This document shows, piece after piece, positions 1 to 13,270 of a stretch of DNA of 64,000 bases. Position 1 is the first letter of the stretch. The number at the start of each line of letters is the position of its first letter. The DNA comes from Diprion similis. Lineage: Eukaryota > Arthropoda > Insecta > Hymenoptera > Diprionidae. Location: NCBI RefSeq assembly GCF_021155765.1, contig NC_060112.1, forward strand, positions 9,176,001-9,240,000, in the 5' to 3' direction. The position numbers were made by a program, and so were the translations under genes. A model generated the notes under the pieces. The model did no database searches and was not told where the DNA came from. It saw only the letters and a list, made by a program, of their open reading frames with translations.

Positions 1-554
1 TTACGATATGAATAGAAGAAAACATGAAATAAATCAGAAATAAAGAACCGATCGGGGTTATTTGGTTACGATTAGTATTCATGTGTAATGGATTCTCCTT
101 TCGGAGTGAACATGAAACAGATCACTGTATATTTAAAAATGTTATGACGTCAACTGAGAAGACATCTGGTTTTTCCTTCCGTCAAATTGTAACAGGCAAC
201 AGGGCATTGCAGAAAAAAGATAACGTTACGCGTATCGCCAGACTCGTTTCGCGGTCACGGAGGCTGTGAAACGTTTATTAAATTGAAATAATTGGCGCGA
301 TAGCTGTTACAGACGATTCTCTCCTTTCACCCACTCTTACTTGACAATTATCATGCCTAATTGTTTTCTCGTATCAAAAGAGTTATCGCAGAAAAACAAA
401 AACGGTAGAATATAATATTCTGATGCAAAAACGGAAAAAATACCGTTACAATCAAGAATTTAGACATTCTGGAATTCATATCAGTGTAACGTTGATAATC
501 GGCAACGGGACGAATAGAGTTGAAGACTTATCAATTTTTGTGTACACCAGATTT

Positions 555-775
555 CGAAATTAAACAATTTCACGGAATTCCCAATGATATTCACAGAGAT
601 TTCAATGAATATATTTCAAAGGATTGCAAAATACTATCTAGATTTTCGGGGATCTCATGTAATTTCAAAGATTTATGCTAATCTTACGTGATTTCATAAT
701 ATTTTACAAAATCCCACAGGATTTCAAAATATTTAACGAAATTCGGGATATTTCAAAGATTTCAAATTATTTCAT
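555..775. repeat. Degenerate tandem array, GATTTCAAA-like unit
   Basis: Variants of the words GATTTCAAA and ATTTCAAAGATTT recur about every 10 to 20 bases across this stretch, interrupted by point changes and short indels. It reads as an old, decayed short-unit tandem repeat. It lies in non-coding DNA. Confidence 0.55.
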
Positions 776-1439
776 GAGTGCTCACTGTACGTAAGTCAGA
801 CTTCAAGGGCGGTCAACCCTTCGGCAACGGTAACAATAAATCGTATGAATATAAACTTGCTGCTGTTTGCCATCTACAGCGCGAAATATTCACCGTAGAA
901 AGCAGTTCATTCGTTGCCATTATTAGTGGTCAGAAATTATTTGTAGAGAAGAACTTGTGATTTTCTGCTACAGATAATTATTTTCAAATTTTTAACGATA
1001 AACTGAATCTTCTGCATTTTCTCATTCCATTTCCTTGATTTAGCTGTGGCTTCGTTGAATTGCTCCCGAGCCAATATACCGCATCAGTGTGTGTTTAATC
1101 GAGGCGAAAAGAATTAAGAGTTCTAGCCGGAATTATTTTGGGTTCTGTATATTTTTGCAACGATGGGTTAGGTACACCGGTGCTCGTGCCACTGCTCATA
1201 CGACTAGCTGATATCACTTGAATTCATCCTTATAATTAAGTATGATTTTGGTTATGATTGAATAACTTCTGCAGATCAAATTTTTTATTTCCTCAATTAG
1301 TTCGATTTTATATCACCTATCGAAAAGAGCATTGACGACATATGTTTATACTGCTATCGTGATTTCTACTGCTTTTATGAATCTACGATAAAATTTCAAC
1401 TTTCAAAGAAATTGTGAAAACTTTTTCTTGGTGCACAGA

Positions 1440-1740
1440 CGCCACGTGATCTTATGTAATCCTTCTTACATCTGGTGATTTCATATAATACTTGTACCCT
1501 TTGTAATACATTGTAATTTTTAGTAATTCTTATGTTATGTTTGTAATTCCTTGCAATATTTTTATTTCCTTTGCATTCGTCTTCATGTTATCTTTTTGAT
1601 CCATAAAATCCTTATATAATCTTTGTAATCTATTATAATCTTCATAATCTCTTGCCACATTTTGTGGTTGTCTCCTTGTGATCTGTGTATTCTATGTGTC
1701 TCTGTAATCCGTGTAATCTTCGTGATCTTTGTAATCAAAA
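1440..1740. repeat. Degenerate tandem array, TGTAATC-like unit
   Basis: The words TGTAATC, TGTAATTC, TATAATC and GTGATCT recur dozens of times in about 300 bases, with T-rich spacers. The best preserved part is 1615-1735. This is a decayed minisatellite-like array, different in unit from the one at 555-775. Confidence 0.6.
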
Positions 1741-4700
1741 TCGTTGCAGACTAACTCCTGGGCTAGAACCAGATCCCTAGGTAATGGACGAATAAAAAAA
1801 TTCAAACGGTAAAAAAATTATTCAATTTCAAGAATGATGTCCTAATACCAAGTTTCTCCATAAGAAATTAGCCTTCAACCATTATCTACACTATGACGGT
1901 CGTGGTCATTTGTCAACGTTTTCATTTTGTTTAACCGAAACCTTATTAACGTCTTCTGAATTCATTGAATACGTGATAAATCAGCCATGTTCTAATAATA
2001 ATAGAAAAGGTCCAGAGGCTGCATACGTCAGCAAATAATAATTACGCGCTTTTGAACATATAATGTACTATATATAACAATCATGTAAAGATACGTAAAT
2101 AGCACTTAATTTTCATATACCGACAACGTATAGCGAGACGAGACAATGTGAATAACAAACGTAATTGCGCTGGCAAAATATATATATACATGTATAAGGT
2201 AATAAACAATACGACTATGGGATGTTGTGCGTCATTTTCATTAACTGACATTATAGAGAAAGGTTTAAGAGAGTTTATATCGTAATTGACGAAGCGTTCG
2301 AAATTGCCTCCATTCGAACGGCTGTGTGTTCGTAGCAATGAGATAGAATATATGGCATATTATACATACATATATATATATATATTGTACTGTGTACATT
2401 CAAGCGCATTGCGTACACTAAGGGTACAGAAATTACTGAAGCAGATTTCCGCTTGTTTCCTCATCCATAAATAGCGGCGTATATTACGCAGCTTCTTACC
2501 TCCCGAGTTGTTGTTCTTCTATCAGTTGTTCTTTATTAGGTATAATATAATTTATATTCATTTATTCAGATACATATGATCATGTAACATTTAAACGCGA
2601 ATCGCAGAATACACTGAATACCGGAGTATTGTGTAAATTGTAAAGTGAAAAGAAAAACGACGAAATTTTAATCGAATTTTTATGGATAATTTGCAATTTA
2701 ATATTGATATAAGATATTCTTCAAATAATATGTCGTAACACCCGCACCGAATGCGAAGTACAGTATCAACATGAATTTTCATAATACAGAAACAATATCG
2801 TTTTACTTTTTTTAAACTTTACTGCGTGTACACTTTAGGTAATTGAAAGAGCTGACCCCTTGATGGTAATGACATTAATTGAAAGTTTCAGGTTGAAACT
2901 TTTAGTTTAGTTCGTCAGCGTAATATAATGTGTATGCTTTTTGCAATAATCAATTTCGACCATCGCCGTTTTTAATTATGTTGAAACTCTTTCAGAAGAT
3001 AGTATATAAAGAGCCTTGATGTGTTTTTTGTATGCAATAATTTTTTAGTTACTTACATATATTCAAACCTTTTTTTTAGAATTCTCATTTTTTCTTCTAT
3101 TCATTGTAAGATTGATCTCATGATAGAATAATTTTTGCTCATTTTTTTTCAAGGACTTTGAAAGAAATAAGGCTACGTGGAAGAATTGGTTTCACCTGGT
3201 TTCAATCGATCATGTTTCAACGAATGTTTTGATCAATTCATCGATACTCGGTGAAAACTAATTTTTTTACGAAGCTTCATTTCGAGTCCAAATTTCAAGT
3301 AAATCGAAAAATTATAGTTTCACTGACCTGTTTTCTTATAAACCGTTATTATAACGATACACATTTCACTAGATTTTTCCGGTGTCTATAATGAAATAAA
3401 ATTTTTCTTGATGCAGTTTGGACGCGAGGCATCTGAATTTTACACCATATTTTTTGAAAAAGATCAATTTCTTTAGGATTTTGAAACAGTCTCGCCGAAT
3501 TCCCTATTATAAAATGATATACATATTATTATATATATCGCGTTTCGGCAACTTATTCCGAAGCACACGATCAGAATGTGAGATCAACTGAATTTTAATC
3601 TTGACCGAGACGCAATAATTTTCCAATGTGAAAAGTCAGAAAGAAATTTACGGTGTATAAATATTCTGATTTTTTTCTTTTATTTATTTTTTTTTCTTTC
3701 ATCATTTGTTTTTTCCTGCCACCCTGATATAAATAAATCATTCTCGCGCCGCATCCTTAGCAAATCAATTAAAATTTCTTTCACGTATGGGTATGCTTAT
3801 TGGATATTCGCATAATGTCGTGTATAAATTTATATATATACGCAGCCGACTGCATATCTTTCAACATCAATACAGCCGAGCCTATGGAGTCGACCACCGC
3901 AGCAAATTAATACAGATGCCTACATTAATATGGCTGGGTATGATTCACACAGCTTTTTATTCCGCTATATATACAAAAATTCCACGAACGACGAAAAATT
4001 TTCGATAGTTACAGTTACAACGAAATTCTAGTAAAATCGATATCGTTTTATTAATATTTAAATATTGTGTTAAAAGTACAGAAAAATAATGTTAATTTGG
4101 CTGACATTGGCAGAGTCTTTTACAAATTTTAATGTAATTCAAGTAAATGGAAAAGTACTAGATTTTCGTTGATTCATTCTTGAGATATTATTAAACAAAA
4201 AATTGATCACAGAAACACTCGCACCCAACAGACAACCTAAAATGGTTAAAGGTGATTCTCTAAACCTCAAAACGTGAAATCTCGTAAAAGCTCAACTTTT
4301 CGCTTGTTGGGTGTTCACGCTAATTTACCTTGATCTCATTTTTCCCTTAGACACAGAGGAATGGGAAGTTGAAAAATGTTGGAATGGTCGTTTTACTGCG
4401 AAACGACGACGAAGTAATCAAGGGTTAATTAGCTCCGTTTCTTCTAGTGTATAATATAACGAACACATAGAACACCCACAAAATTTACGAAGTAAGACGG
4501 TGAGACGTATAATGAATCACGAAACGCGCAAAGCTATAAAGCTTAACAGAGCAGAATTATTGGGCGCGGTTTAATCTTGTTCTTCCTGTGATTGCGACTG
4601 TTTAACCCTCCGCAGGGATCCAATCATGGGGTAAATGTTGACCAAATTTCAGAAACAATGACAAGTTCTGCAGCTTTAATGCGGTCCAATACCCCCCCTC

Positions 4701-4954
4701 CTAGCCTTAAATTACAATTAATGCGAATAACTTATCAATGCTAGTTGAATTCCTTCGATCATAAAAAAAAAAATGCATTATTTTATTTAAGGAGATTGGT
4801 TGGCCAAAAGTCGATATTTTTTAAAAATTTCGAGAAGATTTTTACGGTAGATGGACAAAAAATCTACTCGAGTTTCAATCGTGAAATATGTTGTTAGAGA
4901 CTAATTTATAATTTTTATAATTAGTATTCTTCTATTTCTCACACAATTGATATT

Positions 4955-5500
4955 TTGTGCAAAAAGTTGTTCCCTGAGGTCTGAATATTAAGAAATATTT
5001 TTTTATTCTTCTCTTTTAAATCAGATAGCGAGCTATTCTGATTTGCTCGCTAAATTTTGAAATTTAAAGAATTTTTTGAAGAAAATTCTTTTCCTTGCGG
5101 AGAGTTAAATAATTTTTTCGATGGAAAATTGATCCACGGTAGTGTAAAAACATCAGAAAACTGGCATCGTCTGATAGAAAATTGAAAAAAATCGCTCTTT
5201 TATTAAAAGCGATCGATGCCAGCTTTCTCATGAATCGCTTCTAATAAAAGGGTAATTTTCTTTTTTCAATTTTCTATTTATCGATGTAAGTTTCCTGCCA
5301 TTTTTCACTACCCTAAATTAATTTTGCATTAAAAAAAACTTATCAAAAACCGTCCGCCAGAAAAACAGTATTCTTCAAAAGTCCGTTAAATTTTCAAAAT
5401 TTGGCGTGCAAATTAAAATGGCTCGATATCCGATTTTGAAAATAAAAAAAAAAAATTACTACTTCTCAATATTTAGACCTCGGGGAACACTTTTGCACAA
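4955..5500. repeat. Large foldback element (near-complete 546-bp inverted repeat)
   Basis: The left arm (about 4955-5214) and the right arm (about 5234-5500) are imperfect reverse complements along their full length, symmetric about position 5227. Anchor pairs: TTGTGCAAAAAG at 4955 with its complement ending at 5500; TTCCCTGAGGTCT at 4971 with AGACCTCGGGGAA at 5475; and the inner arms 5174-5214 and 5234-5278, which each carry a CTTTTATTA or TAATAAAAG block. The loop is only about 20 bases. No transposase is visible. This fits a foldback/MITE-type element, or a locus giving a long hairpin RNA if transcribed. Confidence 0.8.
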
Positions 5501-5501
5501 G

Positions 5502-5550
5502 CAAAAAAAAAAAAAAAAAAAAAAGCAAACAAACAAACAAACAAAAAAAA
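5502..5550. repeat. A-tract with (CAAA)n microsatellite
   Basis: An uninterrupted A run of about 20 bases is followed by several CAAA units and another A run, directly abutting the right end of the foldback element. Confidence 0.85.
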
Positions 5551-7479
5551 CGGAAGTACCAGAACTTTCAGGTTAGCTCGCGTAACCATAAACATATTAT
5601 AGTTTATTCAATATAACTAGTAAATTCTGCGTCCATAGCAAATATTTTGCACGCGATTATAGCTTCAATATATTAAAACATCTACTGATCCGACAGATTT
5701 GTATACCGGAATCTCTAATTTTAAATAATAAACTCACTCATATAACGCTGTGCTTCCGATACATTCAACGTTAAAATTTTATTCGTTGGTTAGGTATGGA
5801 AGCTATAACGTTACAGCAGCGCACCACGAGTTATGTATTCCCGAGTTTTTGTTGTGCAATAATATCAAAGGCATAAATTTCTGCTTACCCGACATGGACG
5901 ATCGTCCATGGAGCACCGTAAACAGGGTTTTTATAGGCTGCTCCAATATTACATGAGCTTAAATGCGACGTAAATAGCATACGGAATGGACCTTGGAGGG
6001 ATATACTTGGGGAACTTCCGATCTAATGCCGTATCTTCACTCCATTAAATATTTACAATATTGCAATTTTATTTCAGTTTCACATATGCCTGAATGACCA
6101 ATAGTAAGTATACTTATGGTATCGATGCATCAGAGTCATAACATGACATCTCAAAGTACGATGAGAAGGAACGACGACGACGATCTCAACTATTTATCTA
6201 TCTATTGCCCCAAAATTAGATTATGAACACTGTCCTGCTCGCTGATTATTCAATCAAAGTTTGACAATTCGTACCTACGATAGATAAAATTATTTAATTT
6301 ATTTAAAATTATGCTTTTAATGTTGAAAAAATTTCCTGCTACTCATAGCAATCAAAGTAATCAAAAGAATGTTTTTTTGATCCGCTTGAACCGAGGTTTT
6401 AACTTGAATAATCGTCGAATCTGTAATATGTGTGATTAATATTTTCCTCCATCACCTGCTTGGAAAGTTGGATTTTCACAGCTTACGCAGCTTGCGTAAA
6501 GTGCCCTTTTTCCGAACAGTGTTCAAAGTTTCAATTTTCCACACTAGGGCTTTCTTCGACCCACGCGCCATTCAAAGAACTCGATTTTACGCACTGCGTC
6601 GTTAACCGCAAGTTGCCAAACCCCAATTTTATATACGCAAATTTTTAAACAAACAACTATCCTAAAGTTGTAAAATAAGGATTCCTCGTAAATAAATGAT
6701 ATCGCGACTTTAACATTGCATCATCGCCTCTTCATTCGAAACCTCTGAATTTCTTCCTTATCGAAAAATATAACTATAATCAGCGCGGATTTAGTAGAAG
6801 TGTGCGTATGTAGTTATTTTTTCGCAAAAAAAATGGGAAACGCAGCAATAGATTTGAATATCATTCAAATAGCAATCGATATTTATTTTTTTTCAATATC
6901 TGGTTTATTGGTATATTATGTAAGTTGCTCTGAAATCGGACCAATATTGCAAAAAAAACAATGTCCATGTATTTTTACAGACGTTATAGCAAATGAATAA
7001 TTCATGTGGTTGAAGTATATTTTCCGTATCGCTGCGGCGACGAGTAGCGATATTATTACATAATTTGCTTTCGCACAAGCGCTTGCCCTTCAGGCTTTGA
7101 AGCAAATTATAATCAATCATAAACGGAATTTCATTTGACATCATCTCTAATTGATAAACATCGTAATATCGCAATGGCAATATAATAAGCGGAAAAGAAT
7201 CGCACTCTAATTAATTAATAAAAGTTTGTAATGACACGTGCAAAATATGTCAAAGGGGGGGTGTCGAGGAGAAAGCAATTAAGAGTTAAAATTGAATAAT
7301 AAATCCTATACTATACTTTCTTAAAATTATTCGTTAATTAGCTGTGTGAACTGCGATTTTCTCATTTCATGTAATCCAGTAATCAATAATTCAAGATGCA
7401 AAAAACTCAGTAAAATTAAACATGTAACAAAATATGCTTGGTATGTTGTGTTCATATGATAGTATATCGTGTTAGAAAT

Positions 7480-7680
7480 GCGGAAAGTGCGCGATTTCCG
7501 ACGAATGTAAAATTTTCACAATGCGCCGAGGCGAGCGCTGTAATTACACGCGCTATTTTCTGCAACACCTGTGAAGGAAAATTTGATTTTAAAAGCAATT
7601 AATGTGCTAGTGTGTAAAATCGAGCATTTGAATTGTGCGCCTGCGCCAACGTCATGTAATCGCACTGTTTGAAAAAAATT
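7480..7680 (+). repeat. Dispersed repeat family 1, copy A
   Basis: Shares a diverged but collinear pattern with 22668-22995. Both carry a GGCGAG block, then GCAACACCTGTG, then an A/T-rich block ending in AAGCAA, then GTGTAAAAT, then a TTGTGCGC..GC.CCAACG block. A shorter third copy is at 32395-32500. No coding capacity; most likely an old non-autonomous element. Confidence 0.55.
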
Positions 7681-10229
7681 ATTTCTATCAAGATCGCCGA
7701 AACCACAGAGTGATACCCGACAAAAAAAAGCAGTTTATAAGTAAAAAATATACACAACTGTTGGCACGTTATCGGATCTAATAATCATATGTTATCCCAG
7801 ATTTTAATGCCACTTCTTGTTTAACTTATATTAAATTTATGGCATTCTTGCATTAGCTTAAACATCCGTTAACAATAGTAGACTCGAGTTGTTTCAGTCA
7901 TGCTATTACATTTGCGTATTATAAAGAAGCCTGCAGCAGCTAATTATAAGCTCACTGTGAACAGTCATCATATAGATAAAAAATTTTGCGGTGTAGCATA
8001 TATCATATTATTGCGACGAGACTGAAGCTAGCAGCGAGAATTAGCAGCCAAACGATCTAATGTTCATTGGAATAAGGTAGTGAAAATCCGTAGAAATCCA
8101 AAAATCAAAATCTTGAACTCCGACTAAGTTCATTTAATTATGAGGATACGACTGAACTGCATTTTTCTATTTCCAAAAAGTTTACCACACCATAAATTTA
8201 TTGCACCAACTCCTCAAGGAATGCACAAAAATCTACACCTAGATCTAAACTGCTGTTATAATGTGATGAAAGCATTTCTTTGACAACGATGATCTCAAAA
8301 ACTTTTGAAACAAATTTCCACGAAATTTCAACAGATATTTCTTTAATATCTCCAAATTGTTTTCATAGGAGGTATATACGGAAGTTATCTCAACAAGGAG
8401 CCGAGAAAAAAGAAATAAGAGACAAATTTTGAACGGCGTATGAGTATTTAAAGGATTTTGCAACGAGTACGATTCAGTTCAGGATCATCCGCCAGGTGGC
8501 GGTAGTTCAAAAGTTGTTCCTGCGACCCAATGAGCATGTTAAGATGAGATAAACTCGATAATGTTGGATGAACATTGGACGTACATAATTCCGAAATCCA
8601 TATCTCTGTATTGAGGGCAAAGCCAGTTATATTATAAATAATATACAATGCAAATAACTAACCGAATCACTCATACAATAGTAATTCACTAGATACATCT
8701 ACGACGATAAAAAAAAAAGATCATAGATGAATGTACGAGCGTTTGTCAAGGATTGCGAAAGGTTTGACGAAGTTTGTATGATTGTGTCAAATAATTACGG
8801 GATGACAATAAACATAAGTTGTAGATCATAGGCATCATTTTATTAGAGTCAATAGAACAAATGACAAAGAAAAATTAATAATACGAAACCATCATCATCA
8901 TACCGCAATCATATGACGCTTATAAAAATATAAGATAATAGTCGCGTAATGGTATCACTCAAGATTTATACCACTCCAATAAATCTCGGATTCGATTCGC
9001 TGCCAGACTCGCTGCCAGTCTTACGCGTTAAACGGTCAGTAATTCTGTACCACTCGTCGTGATAAGTGAGGTAATAAATAAAATAAAGCTAGATGCTTAA
9101 GAGCGGTTACTGCCTCAGAAAAATATATATATAATACATGTATAGTACATTCCATATCAATTTGTCCACTACCTCTGATCCTCGCCTCAATTTTTTCATC
9201 TCTTCTTCTTCCAAATTAATATAACGGTCGTTCTTGGTGTAACAAATATATGCCGATTATATCGAATGAAGGATCTTTGGTATATGGTGTTGGAAACTAT
9301 CGATTCTTTTGACAAATTTCGACAGTCAACTATTTTGGCGCTAATCAAACATCCCACAAGGAGTTCATTCAGGAATTTGGTACAGTTCAAATTTTGCTGA
9401 TTGGAAAAAGTTAACGTTTGGAAAATTGGATACGATGACACTTCATTTGCAAGTTGAGTTTGCCAAGTATGCGAGTATTTTGTGCTTATTTCGGTTTATT
9501 GAATTTTGTACAATCTGTAATAAAATTTTTTCGTAAAAATGCATCTTTATATATATAAAAATTGGAAACTCCGGATCTAAGAATGTTCCGTTGTTCCATT
9601 GGAAATTTTCGGTAATAATAGAACACGGAAAAGAAATCAAAGGGAAAGTAGGCAAAAGTTGTTCGAGACATGGAATGTCTCATAGTTTACGTACCTGCAT
9701 ACTTGTTACTATTAATCATACTCATACGTTTCATACGGTATCCAAAGCACGAACTATTAATATTACTTTATAAATTTCCGTTATCCATTATACTGCGAGT
9801 GTATTGTATGACGACAAAACTTTACGGTTCACAATATCTTTCGTAAATCTACATTTATATGTACACACAGGTATAGAAGAACGTCGATAACTATAGCCTG
9901 TGTCATAATAATGAGGAATTGAGCGGTTCAAATTCATAAGGTTCCTTATCGAACGAAACGTTTATTTCGCCACTTTAGGATTGTCTGATATTCACTAATT
10001 TTAAATCGTAATAATATTGTTTAATCTCAACTACTTCCAAGTAATCCTGAATTCGCATTGTAGTGAAACGCTACCAGCAACTTCGACGACCTCGTTCAAA
10101 TTAAGGAAGAATTTAACGCGTGCATTCCCAATTATCCTCAGTTGACTCACAATATCGGTTAAGTCAGCTTTAAACCGGCGCCACGGAGTTTTGCCACGCC
10201 GTGAGAGTTGTACGAATCACGTACAAGTT

Positions 10230-10640
10230 GTTGCTATAAAATCCTTTCAATTTCTCGTTAGACTTCATTCTACGACGACTCATTTTATTCAAAAGACTAT
10301 ATTTTCTACAAAGGCAATAAGACAGTTCTTTTTTTCAGTGGTCAACTCGATATTGCCATTTGTTGGTCACAATCAGTATCGATACAATATTATATTGTAT
10401 AATAATTTGTAAAAAATATAAGTCTTCTAAATATAATTAACCATCGTAAAATGAAATCGAACGAATATAGATTTATTATATTCTTAACCATTTCGCCGCG
10501 ATTTGAAATGAAGCATTGACATCGATGCTGTTGTTATTATTTCCAACATGTTATATTTTTCTGTTTAAAAATCTTTGTAGCTTGCGAATACAATAATTTG
10601 ATTCGACTGTCTCGCAATAAACTTAATATAAAACTTCGAT
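10230..10640 (+). repeat. Dispersed repeat family 2, copy A
   Basis: Contains a block around AAAGACTATATTTTCTACAAA followed by a polypyrimidine stretch, and about 250 bases later a block around CTTTGTAGCTTGCGAATACAA with GATAATTTGA-like sequence. The same order of blocks recurs at 54140-54470, and the first block recurs at 43320-43420. Strongly diverged; no reading frame. Confidence 0.45.
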
Positions 10641-11952
10641 TTATGGGTAACCAACCACATTAAGGTACGCCTGATGGGGTTTTCGAAGAAACACGTAAAC
10701 GTTGAAAAAATGTTCGAACACAGTACCTTAGATTCCGAGTTTTCCCACGGTACGAAGTATTTTCCTACGGCTATGTGAATTCAGTTATAACCGATCTCAA
10801 ACACATCCTAGACTTCCTTTAACGGAGATGAATGAGGATCTTATGTGAAGCATTCGAACACTCGCTTCGTGTATTTCGAGTAAGTAGTAGCAGCTCTATA
10901 GATTTCGTGGGAAGTTCCCACGTTATGCATCTAACAGGTTGGGGTAGGTCAAGTCTTTGTATACGTTTTTTTACACCACTTTTGATTCCTTCGCGGCTAA
11001 TTTCTCATAGGATACCGTCGAAGAGTAGAATTTTTCTACCTCTTAACTTTTTCCTTTTTTGATTCATTATGTTTCTGGTCGACGTTTTCATTCTCTTATA
11101 GGTCGTAAAATTCATTACTCACGCAGGTTGTGCGGTGACTGTTTTTATTAATCATAACTGCGATAAAAGTATAATAATAGTAATAATTGCAGTAGTAACA
11201 ACAATGATTACAATAATAATAATAAGATTTAAGTGTTTTGCTTTGTTTCTGAAAACGATGGAAAAGACAATACTACTTGTTATCAGTTGCTACCTAATCA
11301 GCTTTTTCCACAAAAAAATGTAGCGAGAGTGTGTTTTTAAGGAAGCCTACGTCATTCCAATTCTTGGTCATCGGTAAGTAGCGTCGACATGTTTATATTA
11401 TTTGCTGATGCGAAACGAGCTTCAACCCTTCCTCGAAAGTATGTTTATTAAAATCTCGCGCGCAGTTAGAAATAAATTTAAAAATTGATTATTCGCTCCC
11501 CGCCACGCCTCCGAGGAGCACAGGTACGTATATGTATATAGTACATATTTGTTTAATAACCGTCCACCCTCTTCCACCAAGAGGCTGTATTGAGTAACGT
11601 AGGGTGTCACGAGCACTAGGTATTCGCGATAATCTCATGTTGGACGAAATTCCGAGAATTCTGACAGCGCATTTCTGGCGTCTGACGTCGTCGCTTGGGG
11701 GATCATGGTGACGAGGGAACAGAAAGAAAACGAGTGAAAGAAAAATCACAACGAAACGCGGCGACGTACGTATACTCATACGTCAAACGTTGCGCCCGTC
11801 ACTCACTCAGTTGTTAGCAGCAACATCATACAGGCGTAGCCTTTGGTAGAAATGATGTATAAAATAAATTTCTTGAAAGTTATAACAAAGTATCTGTGCA
11901 CCTAAAGGCTAAACGTAGTGTAAGAAAAATAGATCGAGAGGAAGAGACTCAC

Positions 11953-12013
11953 CTAACTTGTCCCAGAGACCCCGTAGTTCCACACCCTTTTGCGATCGGC
12001 GATGAAAATTCAT
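11953..12013 (-). CDS. Putative first coding exon of an unidentified gene (partial)
   Basis: On the minus strand an ATG at 12013 opens a 20-codon frame, beginning MNFHRRSQKG and ending in GLWDKL, that ends in a consensus 5' splice site, TTAG|GTGAGT, with the cut after 11953 (phase 1). An in-frame TGA lies 14 codons upstream of the ATG, so this would be the true start. The region just upstream is GC-rich and promoter-like. No downstream exon was found between here and the left edge, so the gene would have a first intron of at least 12 kb. I do not recognise the family, and the exon is too short to assign one. The alternative is a chance open stretch with a chance donor. Confidence 0.4.
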
Positions 12014-13270
12014 AGGCCAACAGCACAGTTTCAGCACTTGTTGAAATCACACAGCACCGGCATCGGGTTTACTGTGAAAACCACAACTAACCGGTATCTT
12101 GAACGGTGTTACGAACTACGCGTTTGTATGTTTTAAACACAAAACGTACGTGTAGAGTACGGAAGGTACGATATCAACCAGCGAAGATACACATCCCGAC
12201 TCTGATTACCGTGAACAAGTGATCTCGATTCCTCGATACGTCACGTCCGCGCCGTAGATGCTGGCGCCACAGGATAGATTTTACATAACCTTGTCGTAAA
12301 AAAGCTCCGCTTCGCGACAACCGCCGCAGATTAATATGACTTTGAAGCGGTACGAGGCCTTATTTTTCTCTCCGATATGTTAGAACGAGTGAGACAGAGG
12401 CTTGAGCACGGCGAATATCTTCCCTCGCGTCGGTTTATTACTGTCAAAGTATCAACTGACCTAACCTTTCCCTCCCGAGTCCCGCTCGAGCCACGGCTCA
12501 AGTGCCTCAAGTCGAATATCGACCGCACCCCCCCCCCCCCCCTGCCGCCCCACCAAGTGACTAACTTCGTTCGTAACGTATTTGCCGCTACGCCAGTTGC
12601 GTGCTGGCCGATGCTGATGGCTTGAGCGTCGCCTTGTGTGTGTCTGGTATGCGTAACTCGTAACGTGATACATGCGCCCTGCGCCCTGGCTGGCTCGCTA
12701 CGCGCGCTGACCCGTTCTTTGTAACCAAGCACTTGCGTCTGCTGCTGATTGTCACAGATAGAAGCAAACATACGTCTATTTAGTTTATGAAAGCTCTAGT
12801 TTGATGCCAATAACTGTTATTTGATACGAAGATTATTATGACTGTATACTTCTTTGTCTATAAGAATTATAGGAATCAATATTCAGCTTGGGATTCTTTG
12901 TTCATCGTTGATTTATTATACGTCTTACGTGTGATAAAACGTTACTAATTAAGGATTTGCGCAATGGAGATTCTGTTTACCTTATGTGTGCAACCAGTAA
13001 CACAGTCATTATTTTAGGTTTCTGGTTCTGGAGCAGTTGTATTACATGCAATCTTTACATACACCATGGACATGGAGCGTGGGTCGTGCATACGGAGCTG
13101 ACGTGACGTCGTGTTCCGGAAATCCGAGAGAGACGGAGCTATACCAGTATGCCAGTGTATAGTAGAGATCAGTGATACCAACATCTCTTCTTGCGGCGGC
13201 CATGTTGCTTATAGTCAATTTATCTCTGGTCGCGGGAAATTCAAATAATGATCGAAAAATAGTTTGTGGG
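12014..13270. promoter_or_regulatory. GC-rich promoter-like zone
   Basis: Base composition changes sharply here, with many CpG dinucleotides and a C run near 12531. A cluster of motifs typical of TATA-less housekeeping promoters lies at 13098-13208: a CRE-like GACGTGACGTCG, an ETS-like TTCCGGAAAT and a YY1-like GCGGCCATGTT. It lies upstream of the putative minus-strand exon at 11953-12013. Open frames here (for example minus 12331-12771) have no recognisable homology and look like by-products of GC content. Confidence 0.4.

Larger units (their letters stand above)
1..11952. other. Gene-free AT-rich stretch; possible long first intron
   Basis: No coding exon could be recognised on either strand. 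The open frames present are short, AT-driven and without family resemblance. The stretch holds two degenerate tandem arrays, a large foldback palindrome, A-tracts and two dispersed repeats, each listed separately. If the first exon at 11953-12013 (minus) is real, most of this stretch would be its first intron, continuing beyond the left edge. Confidence 0.5.

Noticed and set aside
10031-10216. Open minus-strand frame of about 60 codons without an ATG, protein-like in composition
   Set aside because: Its length is within chance expectation; no convincing splice sites or homology.
12331-12771. 146-codon minus-strand frame
   Set aside because: Lies in the GC-rich promoter-like zone, runs through the C/G homopolymer, overlaps a plus-strand frame and resembles no protein family.
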